Origin: Sphaerisporangium sp.
GTDB taxonomy: Bacteria; Actinomycetota; Actinomycetes; Streptosporangiales; Streptosporangiaceae
NCBI GenBank assembly: GCA_025964675.1
Contig: JAOPYI010000050.1
Span: forward strand, 1-64,000
Reading direction: 5' to 3'
DNA length: 64,000 nucleotides
The position numbers and the translations under genes were made by a program. Positions 55,578 through 63,864 of the stretch are shown piece by piece; position 1 is the stretch's first letter; every line of letters starts with the position of its first letter. The notes under the pieces were generated by a model. It had not been told where the DNA came from. It made no database searches and saw only the letters and a list, made by a program, of their open reading frames with translations.

Positions 55578-56513
55578 ATGGGCCGCGTTGTAGGGATTGT
55601 TCTCTTAGGAATCGGTGCGTTCCTCCTCGTGTTGGCGCCGCTCGTCAGGTTCCAGGTCGCAGAGAAGCTCATCGCCGCCCCCGCCGACCAGTACGGGATC
55701 ACGAAGCTGAGCGCCGACAACGCCGAGTACTTCAGCGCCGGCGACCTGAAGGTGCTCACGGGAACCTTGGACATCACCGTGACCACCCGAGGGGACGTCG
55801 CGGAGTCGAAGGACGACAAGGTGGTCTGGGACCAGTTCACCTCGGTCAGCGACGTGACCAACAACAGGCCCGAGATCTCGATGACGGAGTTCCGCAGCGC
55901 CTTCAACAAGTACACGGGGACGGCGGTCAACTGCTGCGGTGCCAGCATCGACAAGCAGCCGGTGAAGCTCGAGGGGCAGATCTTCCTGTTCCCGTTCGGC
56001 GCGGAGAAGAAGACCTACAAGGTGTTCAACTCCAGCACAGGCGCGGCCTACGACGCCACCTTCGACGGCGAGGACACCGTCAACGGGCTGCCGGTCTACA
56101 GGTACGTGCAGCAGGTGCCCTCGACGAAGACGGACACGGTGACCGCCCCCGCCTCCGTGATGGGCATCAACGAGGCCGGTGACGTTCAGCTCGGCCGCTG
56201 GTACGACGGCACGATCACGTACTGGGTGGAGCCGGTGAGCGGCGTGCCGGTCAAGCAGCAGCAGCGGCGTCACGAGGTGCTCAAGACGCAGGACGGCGTC
56301 GAGCGCAAGCCGGCCCTGATCGCCACCGCGACGTACACCCCGCAGAGCACCGACGACCTGGTGAAGAAGGCGATCGAGTCCAAGGACCAGATCGGCCTGA
56401 TCAAGACCACGGTCCCGCTGGTCCTGCTCGTCGTCGGTCTGCTGGTCATCGCCGGCGGAGCCTTCCTCGGCGTACGGCGTCCGGCGCGGCGCGGGAGCGT
56501 CGGGGAGTCGTGA
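55578..56513 (+). CDS. DUF3068 (PorA-family) membrane protein, copy 2
   Basis: 311 residues. TM helix at 5-25, outer domain, TM near 275-298. It shares with copy 1 (50505) the fold order, the Cys pair (NCCGASIDKQ), the EDTVNGLPVYRYVQQV segment and YWVEPVSGVPVKQQQRRHEV. It starts a four-gene operon with ubiA, dprE1 and dprE2, each joined by four-base overlaps. ATG 55578 has GGAGGAG upstream. Function unknown; context suggests DPA handling or export. Confidence 0.85.
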   Translation: MGRVVGIVLLGIGAFLLVLAPLVRFQVAEKLIAAPADQYGITKLSADNAEYFSAGDLKVLTGTLDITVTTRGDVAESKDDKVVWDQFTSVSDVTNNRPEISMTEFRSAFNKYTGTAVNCCGASIDKQPVKLEGQIFLFPFGAEKKTYKVFNSSTGAAYDATFDGEDTVNGLPVYRYVQQVPSTKTDTVTAPASVMGINEAGDVQLGRWYDGTITYWVEPVSGVPVKQQQRRHEVLKTQDGVERKPALIATATYTPQSTDDLVKKAIESKDQIGLIKTTVPLVLLVVGLLVIAGGAFLGVRRPARRGSVGES

Positions 56514-57427
56514 CCACCGGACACGCCGCCGTACGGCCGCCGGACACCGTTCCGGCGGCCGTGACCTCGGGTGCCCGGATCCGGGGGTTCGTGCGCGCGT
56601 GCCGGCCCCGGCAGTGGCTGAAGAACGTGCTGGTGTTCGCCGCCCCGGCCGCCGCCGGGGTGCTCACCACCCCCGCGGGCCTGCTCGACGCCATGGTGGC
56701 GTTCGTGGCCTTCTGCATGGCCGCGAGCGGTGCCTACCTGCTCAACGACGCCGCCGACGTCGAGGCGGACCGGCGCCACCCGCGCAAGCGGCTACGTCCG
56801 ATCGCCGCCGGGATCGTGCCGGTCTGGGCGGCGCGGGCGGCGGGCGCGCTGTTCATCGTCGCGGCGCCGGCGTTCGCGGCGCTGGCCGGAGGCTGGCGGC
56901 TGCCTGCGGTCGTGGCGGGCTACCTCGTCCTGACCCTCGCCTACACCTACTGGCTCAAGCACCAGGTGGTCGTCGATCTGGTCGCGGTCGCGGGATGCCA
57001 CCTGATCAGGGCCTTCGCGGGCGCCATCGCGGTGAACGTGCCGGTGACCAGCTGGTTCCTGGTCGTGGTCTCGCTCGGCTCCCTCCAGGTGGTGGTCGGC
57101 AAGCGCGAGGCCGAGATGCGCAACCAGGGGACGAACGGCACCCGCTCGACCCTGGTGACCTACACGCCGAGCTACCTCGCCCACGTCCGCTCCATGGCCT
57201 CCGGCGCCATGATCGTCACGTACTGCCTGTGGGCGCTCCAGATCCACGCCGACACCCTCTATGGTGTGAGCATCGTCCCATTTGTCCTGATCGTGCTTCG
57301 GCACAACCTGCTGGTCGACCGGGGGATCGGGGAGGAGCCCGAGGAGCTGGCGCTGCGCGACCGGCCGCTTCAGCTCTACACGGCCCTGCTCGTGATCCTT
57401 CTCGTCGTCGGAATCTATGTGAAATGA
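56510..57427 (+). CDS. ubiA: Decaprenyl-phosphate phosphoribosyltransferase (UbiA family)
   Basis: 305 residues, eight or nine TM helices. Metal/PPi motif YLLNDAADVEADRRHPRKRLRPIAAG region fits Rv3806c-type NDxxDxxxDRxHPxK; second acidic site is VVDLVAVAGCHLIRAFAGA. It makes decaprenyl-phosphoryl-5-phosphoribose from PRPP and decaprenyl phosphate, the first DPA-specific step. GTG 56510 overlaps the DUF3068 stop. A separate phosphatase is needed next and is not seen here. Confidence 0.9.
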   Translation: MTTGHAAVRPPDTVPAAVTSGARIRGFVRACRPRQWLKNVLVFAAPAAAGVLTTPAGLLDAMVAFVAFCMAASGAYLLNDAADVEADRRHPRKRLRPIAAGIVPVWAARAAGALFIVAAPAFAALAGGWRLPAVVAGYLVLTLAYTYWLKHQVVVDLVAVAGCHLIRAFAGAIAVNVPVTSWFLVVVSLGSLQVVVGKREAEMRNQGTNGTRSTLVTYTPSYLAHVRSMASGAMIVTYCLWALQIHADTLYGVSIVPFVLIVLRHNLLVDRGIGEEPEELALRDRPLQLYTALLVILLVVGIYVK

Positions 57428-58746
57428 CCTTCCTGACCGGCTGGGGGCGTACCGCTCCCACGCCCGCGACGCTCGTCACGCCTCGCACGTCGGAACTCGC
57501 CGCCCTTGTCACAGGGGCGCTCCCGCGCGGCCTGATCGCGCGCGGGCTCGGCCGGGCCTACGGCGACGCCGCGCAGAACGCGGGCGGTGTGGTGGTGGAC
57601 GTCGCGGGGATGGAAGCCCGCTGGTCGATCGATCCTGGTACGGGCGTGGTGACCGCCTCCGCCGGCATGAGCATGCACGACCTGATGACCGCGCTCGTTC
57701 CGAAGGGGTGGTTCGTCCCCGTCACCCCCGGCACGCGCCACGTCACCCTGGGCGGAGCCGTCGCCGCCGACGTCCACGGCAAGAACCACCACGTGGACTC
57801 GTCCTTCGGCGCCCACCTCCGGTCGCTGACGCTGATCACGGCCGACGGGACGAGCCGCACGCTGACGCCGGAGGACGACCTCTTCTGGGCCACCGTGGGG
57901 GGGATGGGCCTGACCGGCCTCATCACCGAAGCCAGCTTCGCCTGCGTCCCCATCGAGACCTCCCGCATGCGCGTGGACGTCGAGCGCACCCGCGACCTGG
58001 ACCACACGCTGGAGCTGATGACCGCCACCGACGACGGGTACCGCTACACGGTCGCCTGGATCGACCTGCTCGCCCGGGGGTCCCGCATGGGCCGCAGCGT
58101 GCTCACGCGCGGAGACCACGCCCGCAGGGACGAGCTGCCGCCTGGTGCCGACGCCCTGGCCTTCGCTCCCGCCTCGCGGCTGGCCGCGCCGCCGTGGGCG
58201 CCGAACGGCCTGCTCAACCGGCTCACCGTGCGCGCCTTCAACGAGGCCTGGTACGCCAAGTCGCGCGAGCGGACGATCGTCCAGGACCTGGCACCCTTCT
58301 TCCACCCGCTCGACTTCGTCGACGGGTGGAACCGCGTCTACGGCTCGCGGGGGTTCGTGCAGTACCAGTTCGTCGTGCCGTCCGGCGAGGAGGCGACGCT
58401 GCGGCGCATCGTGTCCCGGCTGTCGGAGCGGGGGGTGGTGTCCTTCCTGACCGTCCTCAAGCGGTTCGGGGCGGGAACGCCGGGCATGCTCTCCTTCCCC
58501 CTGCCGGGCTGGACGCTCGCCCTGGACATCCCCGCCGGTCAGGCGGGCCTGGCCGGGCTGCTGCGGGAGTTCGACGAGTGGGTGGCGGGGGCCGGTGGGC
58601 GGATCTACCTCGCCAAGGACGCGCGGATGCGGGCGGAGCTGCTGCCCGCCATGTACCCGCGCCTTCCTGAATGGCGCAAGATACGCGAGAGCGTCGACCC
58701 CGAAGGGGTCTTCCGCTCCGACCTGGCAAGGAGACTGTCGCTGTGA
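57424..58746 (+). CDS. dprE1: Decaprenylphosphoryl-beta-D-ribose 2'-oxidase DprE1
   Basis: 440 residues, FAD VAO-type oxidase. FAD region TPGTRHVTLGGAVAADVHGK followed by NHH (His equivalent to H132). Late motifs FPLPGWTLALDIP, YLAKDARM (equivalent to Lys418) and a final DLARRLSL. At the position of M. tuberculosis Cys387 (GWNICVDF) there is Ala366. It oxidises DPR to the 2-keto intermediate. ATG 57424 overlaps ubiA by four bases. Confidence 0.92.
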   Translation: MTFLTGWGRTAPTPATLVTPRTSELAALVTGALPRGLIARGLGRAYGDAAQNAGGVVVDVAGMEARWSIDPGTGVVTASAGMSMHDLMTALVPKGWFVPVTPGTRHVTLGGAVAADVHGKNHHVDSSFGAHLRSLTLITADGTSRTLTPEDDLFWATVGGMGLTGLITEASFACVPIETSRMRVDVERTRDLDHTLELMTATDDGYRYTVAWIDLLARGSRMGRSVLTRGDHARRDELPPGADALAFAPASRLAAPPWAPNGLLNRLTVRAFNEAWYAKSRERTIVQDLAPFFHPLDFVDGWNRVYGSRGFVQYQFVVPSGEEATLRRIVSRLSERGVVSFLTVLKRFGAGTPGMLSFPLPGWTLALDIPAGQAGLAGLLREFDEWVAGAGGRIYLAKDARMRAELLPAMYPRLPEWRKIRESVDPEGVFRSDLARRLSL

Positions 58747-59495
58747 AGAACGCCCTGGGCTCGGTGGACTCGGTGCTCCTGCTCGGAGGGCGCAGCGAGA
58801 TCGGCCTGGCCATCGTCGAGCGGCTGGTCCGCGACGGAGCCAGGCGGGTCGTGCTGGCCGCGCGCGGGGAGGCGGAGGAGGCGGCCGTACGGCTGAAGAA
58901 CCTCGGCGCCGAGGTCTGCCTGCTCGACTTCGACGCGGCGAGGCCGGAGACGCACGGAGAGGTGATCGACTCCGCCGTGGAGTTCGCCGGTGACCTCGAC
59001 GTCGTGGTCGCGGCCTTCGGCGTGCTGGGCGACCAGGCATCGTACGAGGCCGACCCGGTGTCGGCGGCCCGTTCCATGGCGGTCAACCTGGGTGGGCACG
59101 TGTCCGCCGGCCTGTTCGCCGCCCGGCGCCTGCGCGAGCAGGGCCACGGCGCACTCGTTGTCTTCTCCTCGGTGGCGGGGGTCCGCGTGCGGCGGGCCAA
59201 CTTCGTGTACGGCGCCGCCAAGGCCGGCCTGGACGGCTTCGCCCAGGGCCTCGGGGACGCCCTGCACGGCTCCGGTGCCCGGGTGATGGTGGTACGCCCG
59301 GGGTTCGTCGTGGGACGGATGACGGAGGGCATGCCGCCGGCGCCCATGGCGACCACGCCGGGCGCGGTAGCGGACGCCACCGTCAGGGGCCTGCGCGACG
59401 GCAGCGAAACCGTCTGGGTCCCCGGGAAGCTGCGCCCCATCTTCACGCTCATGCGAGCCCTGCCCCGATCGGTATGGCGCCGCATGCCACGCTAG
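58743..59495 (+). CDS. dprE2: Decaprenylphospho-2-ketoarabinose reductase DprE2
   Basis: 250 residues, short-chain dehydrogenase. Nucleotide motif LLLGGRSEIGLAIVERL, active residues Ser in FSSVAGVRVRR and YGAAK (YxxxK). It reduces the DprE1 product to decaprenyl-phosphoryl-arabinose with NADH. GTG 58743 overlaps the dprE1 stop by four bases. An operator-like palindrome overlaps its own stop codon. Confidence 0.92.
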   Translation: MKNALGSVDSVLLLGGRSEIGLAIVERLVRDGARRVVLAARGEAEEAAVRLKNLGAEVCLLDFDAARPETHGEVIDSAVEFAGDLDVVVAAFGVLGDQASYEADPVSAARSMAVNLGGHVSAGLFAARRLREQGHGALVVFSSVAGVRVRRANFVYGAAKAGLDGFAQGLGDALHGSGARVMVVRPGFVVGRMTEGMPPAPMATTPGAVADATVRGLRDGSETVWVPGKLRPIFTLMRALPRSVWRRMPR

Positions 59496-59506
59496 AACAC
59501 GTTCTA
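59493..59506. promoter_or_regulatory. KstR-box-like palindrome TAGAACACGTTCTA
   Basis: Exact match to the KstR consensus TnnAACnnGTTnnA, extended to CTAGAAC/GTTCTAG arms at 59492-59507. It covers the dprE2 stop and is 88 bases before the EACC1-like gene. No TetR gene is in the window. Confidence 0.55.
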
Positions 59507-59580
59507 GTGTCCGTGATCCCGTAGATCACATATCGCTACCGGGCGGCACGGAACGGCTACCCACCACGGGGTGAGTCGGG

Positions 59581-59586
59581 CAGAAT
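59581..59586 (+). promoter_or_regulatory. Leaderless-type -10 (CAGAAT)
   Basis: CAGAAT ends seven bases before ATG 59594, without a ribosome site. It would drive the EACC1-caspase pair separately from dprE2. Confidence 0.4.
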
Positions 59587-59593
59587 TCCGACC

Positions 59594-59983
59594 ATGGAGC
59601 CACAGTCACTCATCGTCCGGCTCGAATCCATCGACCCCGGCGAGATCGAGGCCCTGGCGGACGCCACGCGCCGCCTGCGCGATGAGATCGTGCAGGTCGA
59701 CGGGGTCCTCGCGGCCGATCCCATCCTCTCCGACGGCACGGCCGCCGGCACCCGCTCGGCGGCGCTCGTGCAGGACGGCGCCCTGGCCGTCTCCATCTAC
59801 GTATGGGTGGTGCGGCCGACGATCGCGATAATCCGCGACTTCCTCCGGCGCGACGCCGGCAACCGGGCGGAACTCGAATTCCCGAACGGGGAGAAAGTCA
59901 GGTTGGAAGGCCATTCGGAGGAATCCACCGAACGGCTCCTGGCCATCATCAAGGAGTACGAGGACAGAGACGAACGTGGCTGA
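59594..59983 (+). CDS. EACC1-like (effector-associated constant component) protein
   Basis: 129 residues. Core LIVRLESIDPGEIEALADAT, then a helix VWVVRPTIAIIRDFLRR and the strand pair AELEFPNGEKVRLEGHSEES. This agrees with the small EACC1 proteins encoded beside caspase or trypsin effectors in actinobacterial conflict systems (from memory). It overlaps the caspase gene by eight bases, so translation is probably coupled. No enzymatic motif; likely a recognition or assembly component. Confidence 0.75.
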   Translation: MEPQSLIVRLESIDPGEIEALADATRRLRDEIVQVDGVLAADPILSDGTAAGTRSAALVQDGALAVSIYVWVVRPTIAIIRDFLRRDAGNRAELEFPNGEKVRLEGHSEESTERLLAIIKEYEDRDERG

Positions 59984-62600
59984 CCCGCTCGGCGAGGATC
60001 TTCGCCGAGGCGGAGGGCGGCGTGCCCTGGTGATCGCCACGGGCCACTACCGCCACCCTTCCCTGCCCGACCTCGAGTCGCCCGCGAAGGACGCCGCGAT
60101 CATGCAGCGGGTGCTCGCCGACCCGGCGCTCGGCGGTTTCGACCCCGTGGGCATCCTGTACGACGCCGACCTCGTGACCGTGCGGGAGCGCATCTACGAC
60201 TTCTTCGTCACGGCGGAGCCAGAGGACTTCCTGTTCGCCTACTTCTCCGGGCACGGGGAGAAGGATGCCGACGGCAGCCTCTACCTCGCCACGATCGAGA
60301 CCGACCCGGAGCGGCTGCTCCCTTCCGCCGTCCCGGCCGAGTACATCCGTGACTGTCTCGACAGGTGCCGGGCGCGGCGGGTCGCGATCGTCCTCGACTG
60401 CTGTTACGCCGGCGCCTTCCCGCGCAGCCGGCAGCAGCGCGCTGACCTCGAACGAGTGATCATCGTCTCGGCGAGCCCGATCCAGCGGGCGCACGAGGCC
60501 GCGGACGACAAGGGCCAGGCGCTTCCTTCGGTCTTCGGAAGCGCCTTCTTCGAGGGCATCGAGACCGGCGCGGCGGACGGCGACGGCAACGGGTGGATCA
60601 GCGTGCGGGAGGCGTTCGACCACGCCCGCGAGCGGCTCGGCTTCAGCGGCCGAAACCAGACGCCCACGATCGACAGCCGGGTGGGCGGCGACCTGTGGAT
60701 CGCCCGCGCCCCTGTCCGTCCCGGGGTTCTCCCGCCCGACGTCGCAGCGCTGATGCACAGCGGCCGGGTCGCGGTCCGGCTCATGGCGGTCGAGGAGATC
60801 GGCCTCTGGCTCTCCTCGGCCGACGTCATCCAGGCGGCGACCGCCGAGCGCGCGCTGACCGACCTGCGTGCCGACCCGGCCGAAGAGGTCGGGCTGGCGG
60901 CGCGGCGGGCGCTCGCCCGGCACAGGAGCACGTCGGTGACCGGCCTCGCCGACGACACCGTACGGGCACCGCTCCGCGACCCCCTCTGGTACAAGAAAGC
61001 CGTCTTCTACGAGGTGCGGGTGCGGAGCTTCCGCGACTCCGACGGCGACGGCGTGGGCGACCTGCGCGGGCTGATCGAGAAGCTCGACTACCTGAGTTGG
61101 CTCGGCGTCACCTGCCTGACGCTGTCACCCGTGTTCGGTTCGCCCCTCCTCGACGACGGCTACGACATCGATGACTTCGTCACGATAAATCCGGATCTGG
61201 GGACTCGGCAGGACTTCATCGACCTGATCGACGCCGCCCACCGCAAGAACATCCGGGTCGTCCTCGACCTGGTGCTCAACCACACGAGCGACCAGCACGA
61301 GTGGTTCCGCCGGTCGCGCGCCGACCCGTCCGGGCCGTACGGCGACTTCTACGTCTGGCGCGACACGCTGGACACCGACTTCCCGTACACCGAGGCGAGC
61401 GGTGACACCCAGGGCTGGACCTACGACCCGGTCCGCCGCCGGCACTACTGGCACCGCTTTCTCGTCAACGAGCCCGACCTGAACTACGACAACCCCGCCG
61501 TCCAGGAGGCCATGCTGGAGGTCGTGCGCCACTGGCTCGACCTCGGCGTCGACGGCTACCGCCTGGTGTCCGCGCCCTACCTCTACGAGCGGGAAGGCAC
61601 CTCGGGAGAGGGGCTCGCGGAGACGCACGACTACCTCAAGAGGCTGCGCGCCGAGGTGGAGAAGCTCTACCCCGGGCGGATCCTCATGGCGGACGCCAAC
61701 CGCTGGCCGACCGACGCCGTGGCGTACTTCGGCGACGGCGCGACCGGCGACGAATGCCACATGGTGCTCTACACCTCCCTGATCCCGCGCATCTTCCTGG
61801 CCATCAGGCGCGAGAACCACCAGCCGATCTCCGACGTGCTGACCCGGCTGCCCGCCATACCGCCGAGCTGCCAGTGGGGCGTCTTCCTGCGCAACAGCGA
61901 CGAGCTGTCGCTTGCCTCGCTCGACGAGCGGGAGCGCGCCTACCTCTTCAGGGAGTACGCCCCCGCGCCGCGCATGCGCACCGAGACGGGCATACGGCGG
62001 CGCCTGGCACCGCTCGCGGACAACGAGCGCAGCCTGCTGGAGCTGTGCACGGCGCTCATGATGTCGCTCCCGGGGTCGCCGGTGCTCTACTACGGCGACG
62101 AGATAGGCATGGGGGACAATCTCATGCTCCACGACGGCGACAGCGTCCGCACGCCGATGCAGTGGTCTCCCGACCGCAACGCCGGCTTCTCGCACAGCGA
62201 GCCCGACCGGCTGATCCTGCCCGTCCTGATGGACTCGGTGTACGGATACCAGGCGACCAACGTCGAGGCGCAGCGGCGGAGCCGTTCGCTGCTGCACTTC
62301 ACTCGGCGCGTCGTCGAGCTGCGCCAGCACAGCCCGGCCTTCGGCGTCGGGGGGTTCGAGGAGGTCGCCTCCACCAACCCCGCCGTGTTCGCCTACATCC
62401 GCTCCCACCAGGCCGACCAGGTGCTGTGCGTGGTGAACTTCTCCAGGTTCCCCCAGTCGGTCCGGCTCGACCTCGCCGGCTACGCCAACCGGACTCCCGT
62501 GGAGGCCTTCGGCGGGTCCCGCTTCCTGCCGATCGGCCATGAGCCCTATCCCCTCAATCTGGCGGGCCACGGCTTCTACTGGCTGAACCTTCCCGCCTGA
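59976..62600 (+). CDS. Caspase-like protease fused to pseudo-trehalose-synthase (GH13) domain
   Basis: 874 residues. N-terminal C14 caspase (about 14-245): His93 in FAYFSGHGEKD and Cys143 in IVLDCCYAGAF. Next a short helical HEAT-like linker (about 250-325). Then a full TreS-like GH13 domain (about 334-874) from DPLWYKKAVFYEVRVRSF. Region I is kept (DLVLNHTSDQH), but TreS GVDGFRLDAVPYL reads GVDGYRLVSAPYL (nucleophile Asp is Val531). The acid/base Glu in AEAN is Asp573. The NHDE motif reads NSDE (Ser641). The GH13 part is therefore predicted inactive and may sense an alpha-glucan or maltose/trehalose-like ligand. GTG 59976. Confidence 0.9.
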   Translation: MADPLGEDLRRGGGRRALVIATGHYRHPSLPDLESPAKDAAIMQRVLADPALGGFDPVGILYDADLVTVRERIYDFFVTAEPEDFLFAYFSGHGEKDADGSLYLATIETDPERLLPSAVPAEYIRDCLDRCRARRVAIVLDCCYAGAFPRSRQQRADLERVIIVSASPIQRAHEAADDKGQALPSVFGSAFFEGIETGAADGDGNGWISVREAFDHARERLGFSGRNQTPTIDSRVGGDLWIARAPVRPGVLPPDVAALMHSGRVAVRLMAVEEIGLWLSSADVIQAATAERALTDLRADPAEEVGLAARRALARHRSTSVTGLADDTVRAPLRDPLWYKKAVFYEVRVRSFRDSDGDGVGDLRGLIEKLDYLSWLGVTCLTLSPVFGSPLLDDGYDIDDFVTINPDLGTRQDFIDLIDAAHRKNIRVVLDLVLNHTSDQHEWFRRSRADPSGPYGDFYVWRDTLDTDFPYTEASGDTQGWTYDPVRRRHYWHRFLVNEPDLNYDNPAVQEAMLEVVRHWLDLGVDGYRLVSAPYLYEREGTSGEGLAETHDYLKRLRAEVEKLYPGRILMADANRWPTDAVAYFGDGATGDECHMVLYTSLIPRIFLAIRRENHQPISDVLTRLPAIPPSCQWGVFLRNSDELSLASLDERERAYLFREYAPAPRMRTETGIRRRLAPLADNERSLLELCTALMMSLPGSPVLYYGDEIGMGDNLMLHDGDSVRTPMQWSPDRNAGFSHSEPDRLILPVLMDSVYGYQATNVEAQRRSRSLLHFTRRVVELRQHSPAFGVGGFEEVASTNPAVFAYIRSHQADQVLCVVNFSRFPQSVRLDLAGYANRTPVEAFGGSRFLPIGHEPYPLNLAGHGFYWLNLPA

Positions 62601-62625
62601 CGCTCCGCGATGGGGGACACGGGAG

Positions 62626-62657
62626 GGCGCCGCCACCCCGTGAGGGATGGCGGCGCC
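62626..62657. terminator. Bidirectional terminator between convergent genes
   Basis: GGCGCCGCCA (62626-62635) pairs exactly with TGGCGGCGCC (62648-62657); CCC/GGG can extend inside the loop. Lies between the caspase fusion and the protease stops. Confidence 0.85.
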
Positions 62658-62709
62658 TGGGTGATGCAGGGGGGTGCTTACGGGGTACTTCAGCCGGTCA
62701 CTCGGACTG

Positions 62710-63864
62710 TCAGCCGGTCACCAGGGTGAGGCCGTAGACCGAGAGGATCTCGTTGACCGGCTGGAAGTAGGTGGTGCCGCCGGAGGTGCAGTTGCCGGAT
62801 CCGCCGGAGGTGACGCCCTGGGCCTGGCTGCCGGAGATGAAGGAGCCGCCGGAGTCGCCCGGCTCGGCGCAGACGTTGGTGCGGGTCACTTCGTAGACGG
62901 TGCCCTGGGAGTAGGTGACGCTGGTGTTGCGCTGCAGGACGGTGCCGCAGTGCCAGCCGGTGGTGGAGCCGGACCGGCAGATCGACGCGCCGTTGTTGGC
63001 GACGGCCGAGCCGCTGACGGTCACGTTGCCGCCGCCGCTGCCCCTGACCCATGGCCTGGGCGTCCAGCTGCTGTTCACCGCGACCCACGAGTAGTCGTTG
63101 GTCGGGAAGGACGAGCCTTGGAAGGTGCCCTGGGAGACCTGGTTGTAGCCGGTCGTGCTGTTGCCCGCCCTGCCGCAGTGGCCGGCGCTGACGAAGCCGG
63201 GCGTGGTGCCGCGCCTCACCGCGAAGCCGATCGAGCAGCGGGCCGAGTTGTTGATGTAGTACGCGTCGCCGCCGCGCACGTCGTAGAAGGTCTGGGGCTG
63301 CTCGTTGGACTGCTCGACCTTGACCGCGGCCTTGTCCACGCCGCTGGCGGTGATGAAGGCCTCCGCCTCGGCGGGCTGGGAGGTCTGGACGACGACGCTG
63401 TTGCTCTGCACGTCGACGTACCACACGGGGGTCGACTTGGGAGCCTGGGTCGCGGCGGCCTTGTCGAGGGCGGCCTTGGCCGCGTCCAGCGAGGCGAGAC
63501 TGCGGCCTACGACCTTGGCCTGGGCTCCGGAGGCGGTGATGGAGGAGGCGGTGGAGGCGTCGGTGGTGGCGACGGTCAGCGTCCCCGAGGTGGGTCCGCT
63601 GAGCCACGAGCCGGCGAAGGTGCCGCCGAGCCGGCCGCGGACGTTGGCCTCGACACCGTTGAAGCGCGACTCGTTCAGCAGACGGGACTCTGCCTGCTCC
63701 CTCGTGATCCCGAGGTCGCGGCTCATCGCGTCGATCATGGTGGGGGCGGGCTGCGCGGCGGTCGCGGCTGCTGGGGCGCGGTCTGCGACAGCGGGGGCGG
63801 CCATGATGGTGAGGACACTGATTGCTAGAGCGCATCCGGCGGTGACCGTGCGTCTGCGGAGCAT
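62710..63864 (-). CDS. Secreted streptogrisin/alpha-lytic-type serine protease precursor
   Basis: 384 residues. Sec signal (MLRRRTVTAGCALAIS to about residue 34, APAVA), pro-domain (about 40-185; MSRDLGITREQAESRLL), then an S1 protease of about 185 residues. Triad: His in VSAGHCGRAG, Asp in TNDYSWVAV, Ser in EPGDSGGSFIS. Three disulfide pairs are likely (SARCSIGF/GHC, ICRSGSTTGWHC, VCAEPG/NC). ATG 63864 with AGGAGA upstream; the start at 63912 would extend the signal needlessly. Extracellular nutrient protease. Confidence 0.92.
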   Translation of the reverse strand: MLRRRTVTAGCALAISVLTIMAAPAVADRAPAAATAAQPAPTMIDAMSRDLGITREQAESRLLNESRFNGVEANVRGRLGGTFAGSWLSGPTSGTLTVATTDASTASSITASGAQAKVVGRSLASLDAAKAALDKAAATQAPKSTPVWYVDVQSNSVVVQTSQPAEAEAFITASGVDKAAVKVEQSNEQPQTFYDVRGGDAYYINNSARCSIGFAVRRGTTPGFVSAGHCGRAGNSTTGYNQVSQGTFQGSSFPTNDYSWVAVNSSWTPRPWVRGSGGGNVTVSGSAVANNGASICRSGSTTGWHCGTVLQRNTSVTYSQGTVYEVTRTNVCAEPGDSGGSFISGSQAQGVTSGGSGNCTSGGTTYFQPVNEILSVYGLTLVTG

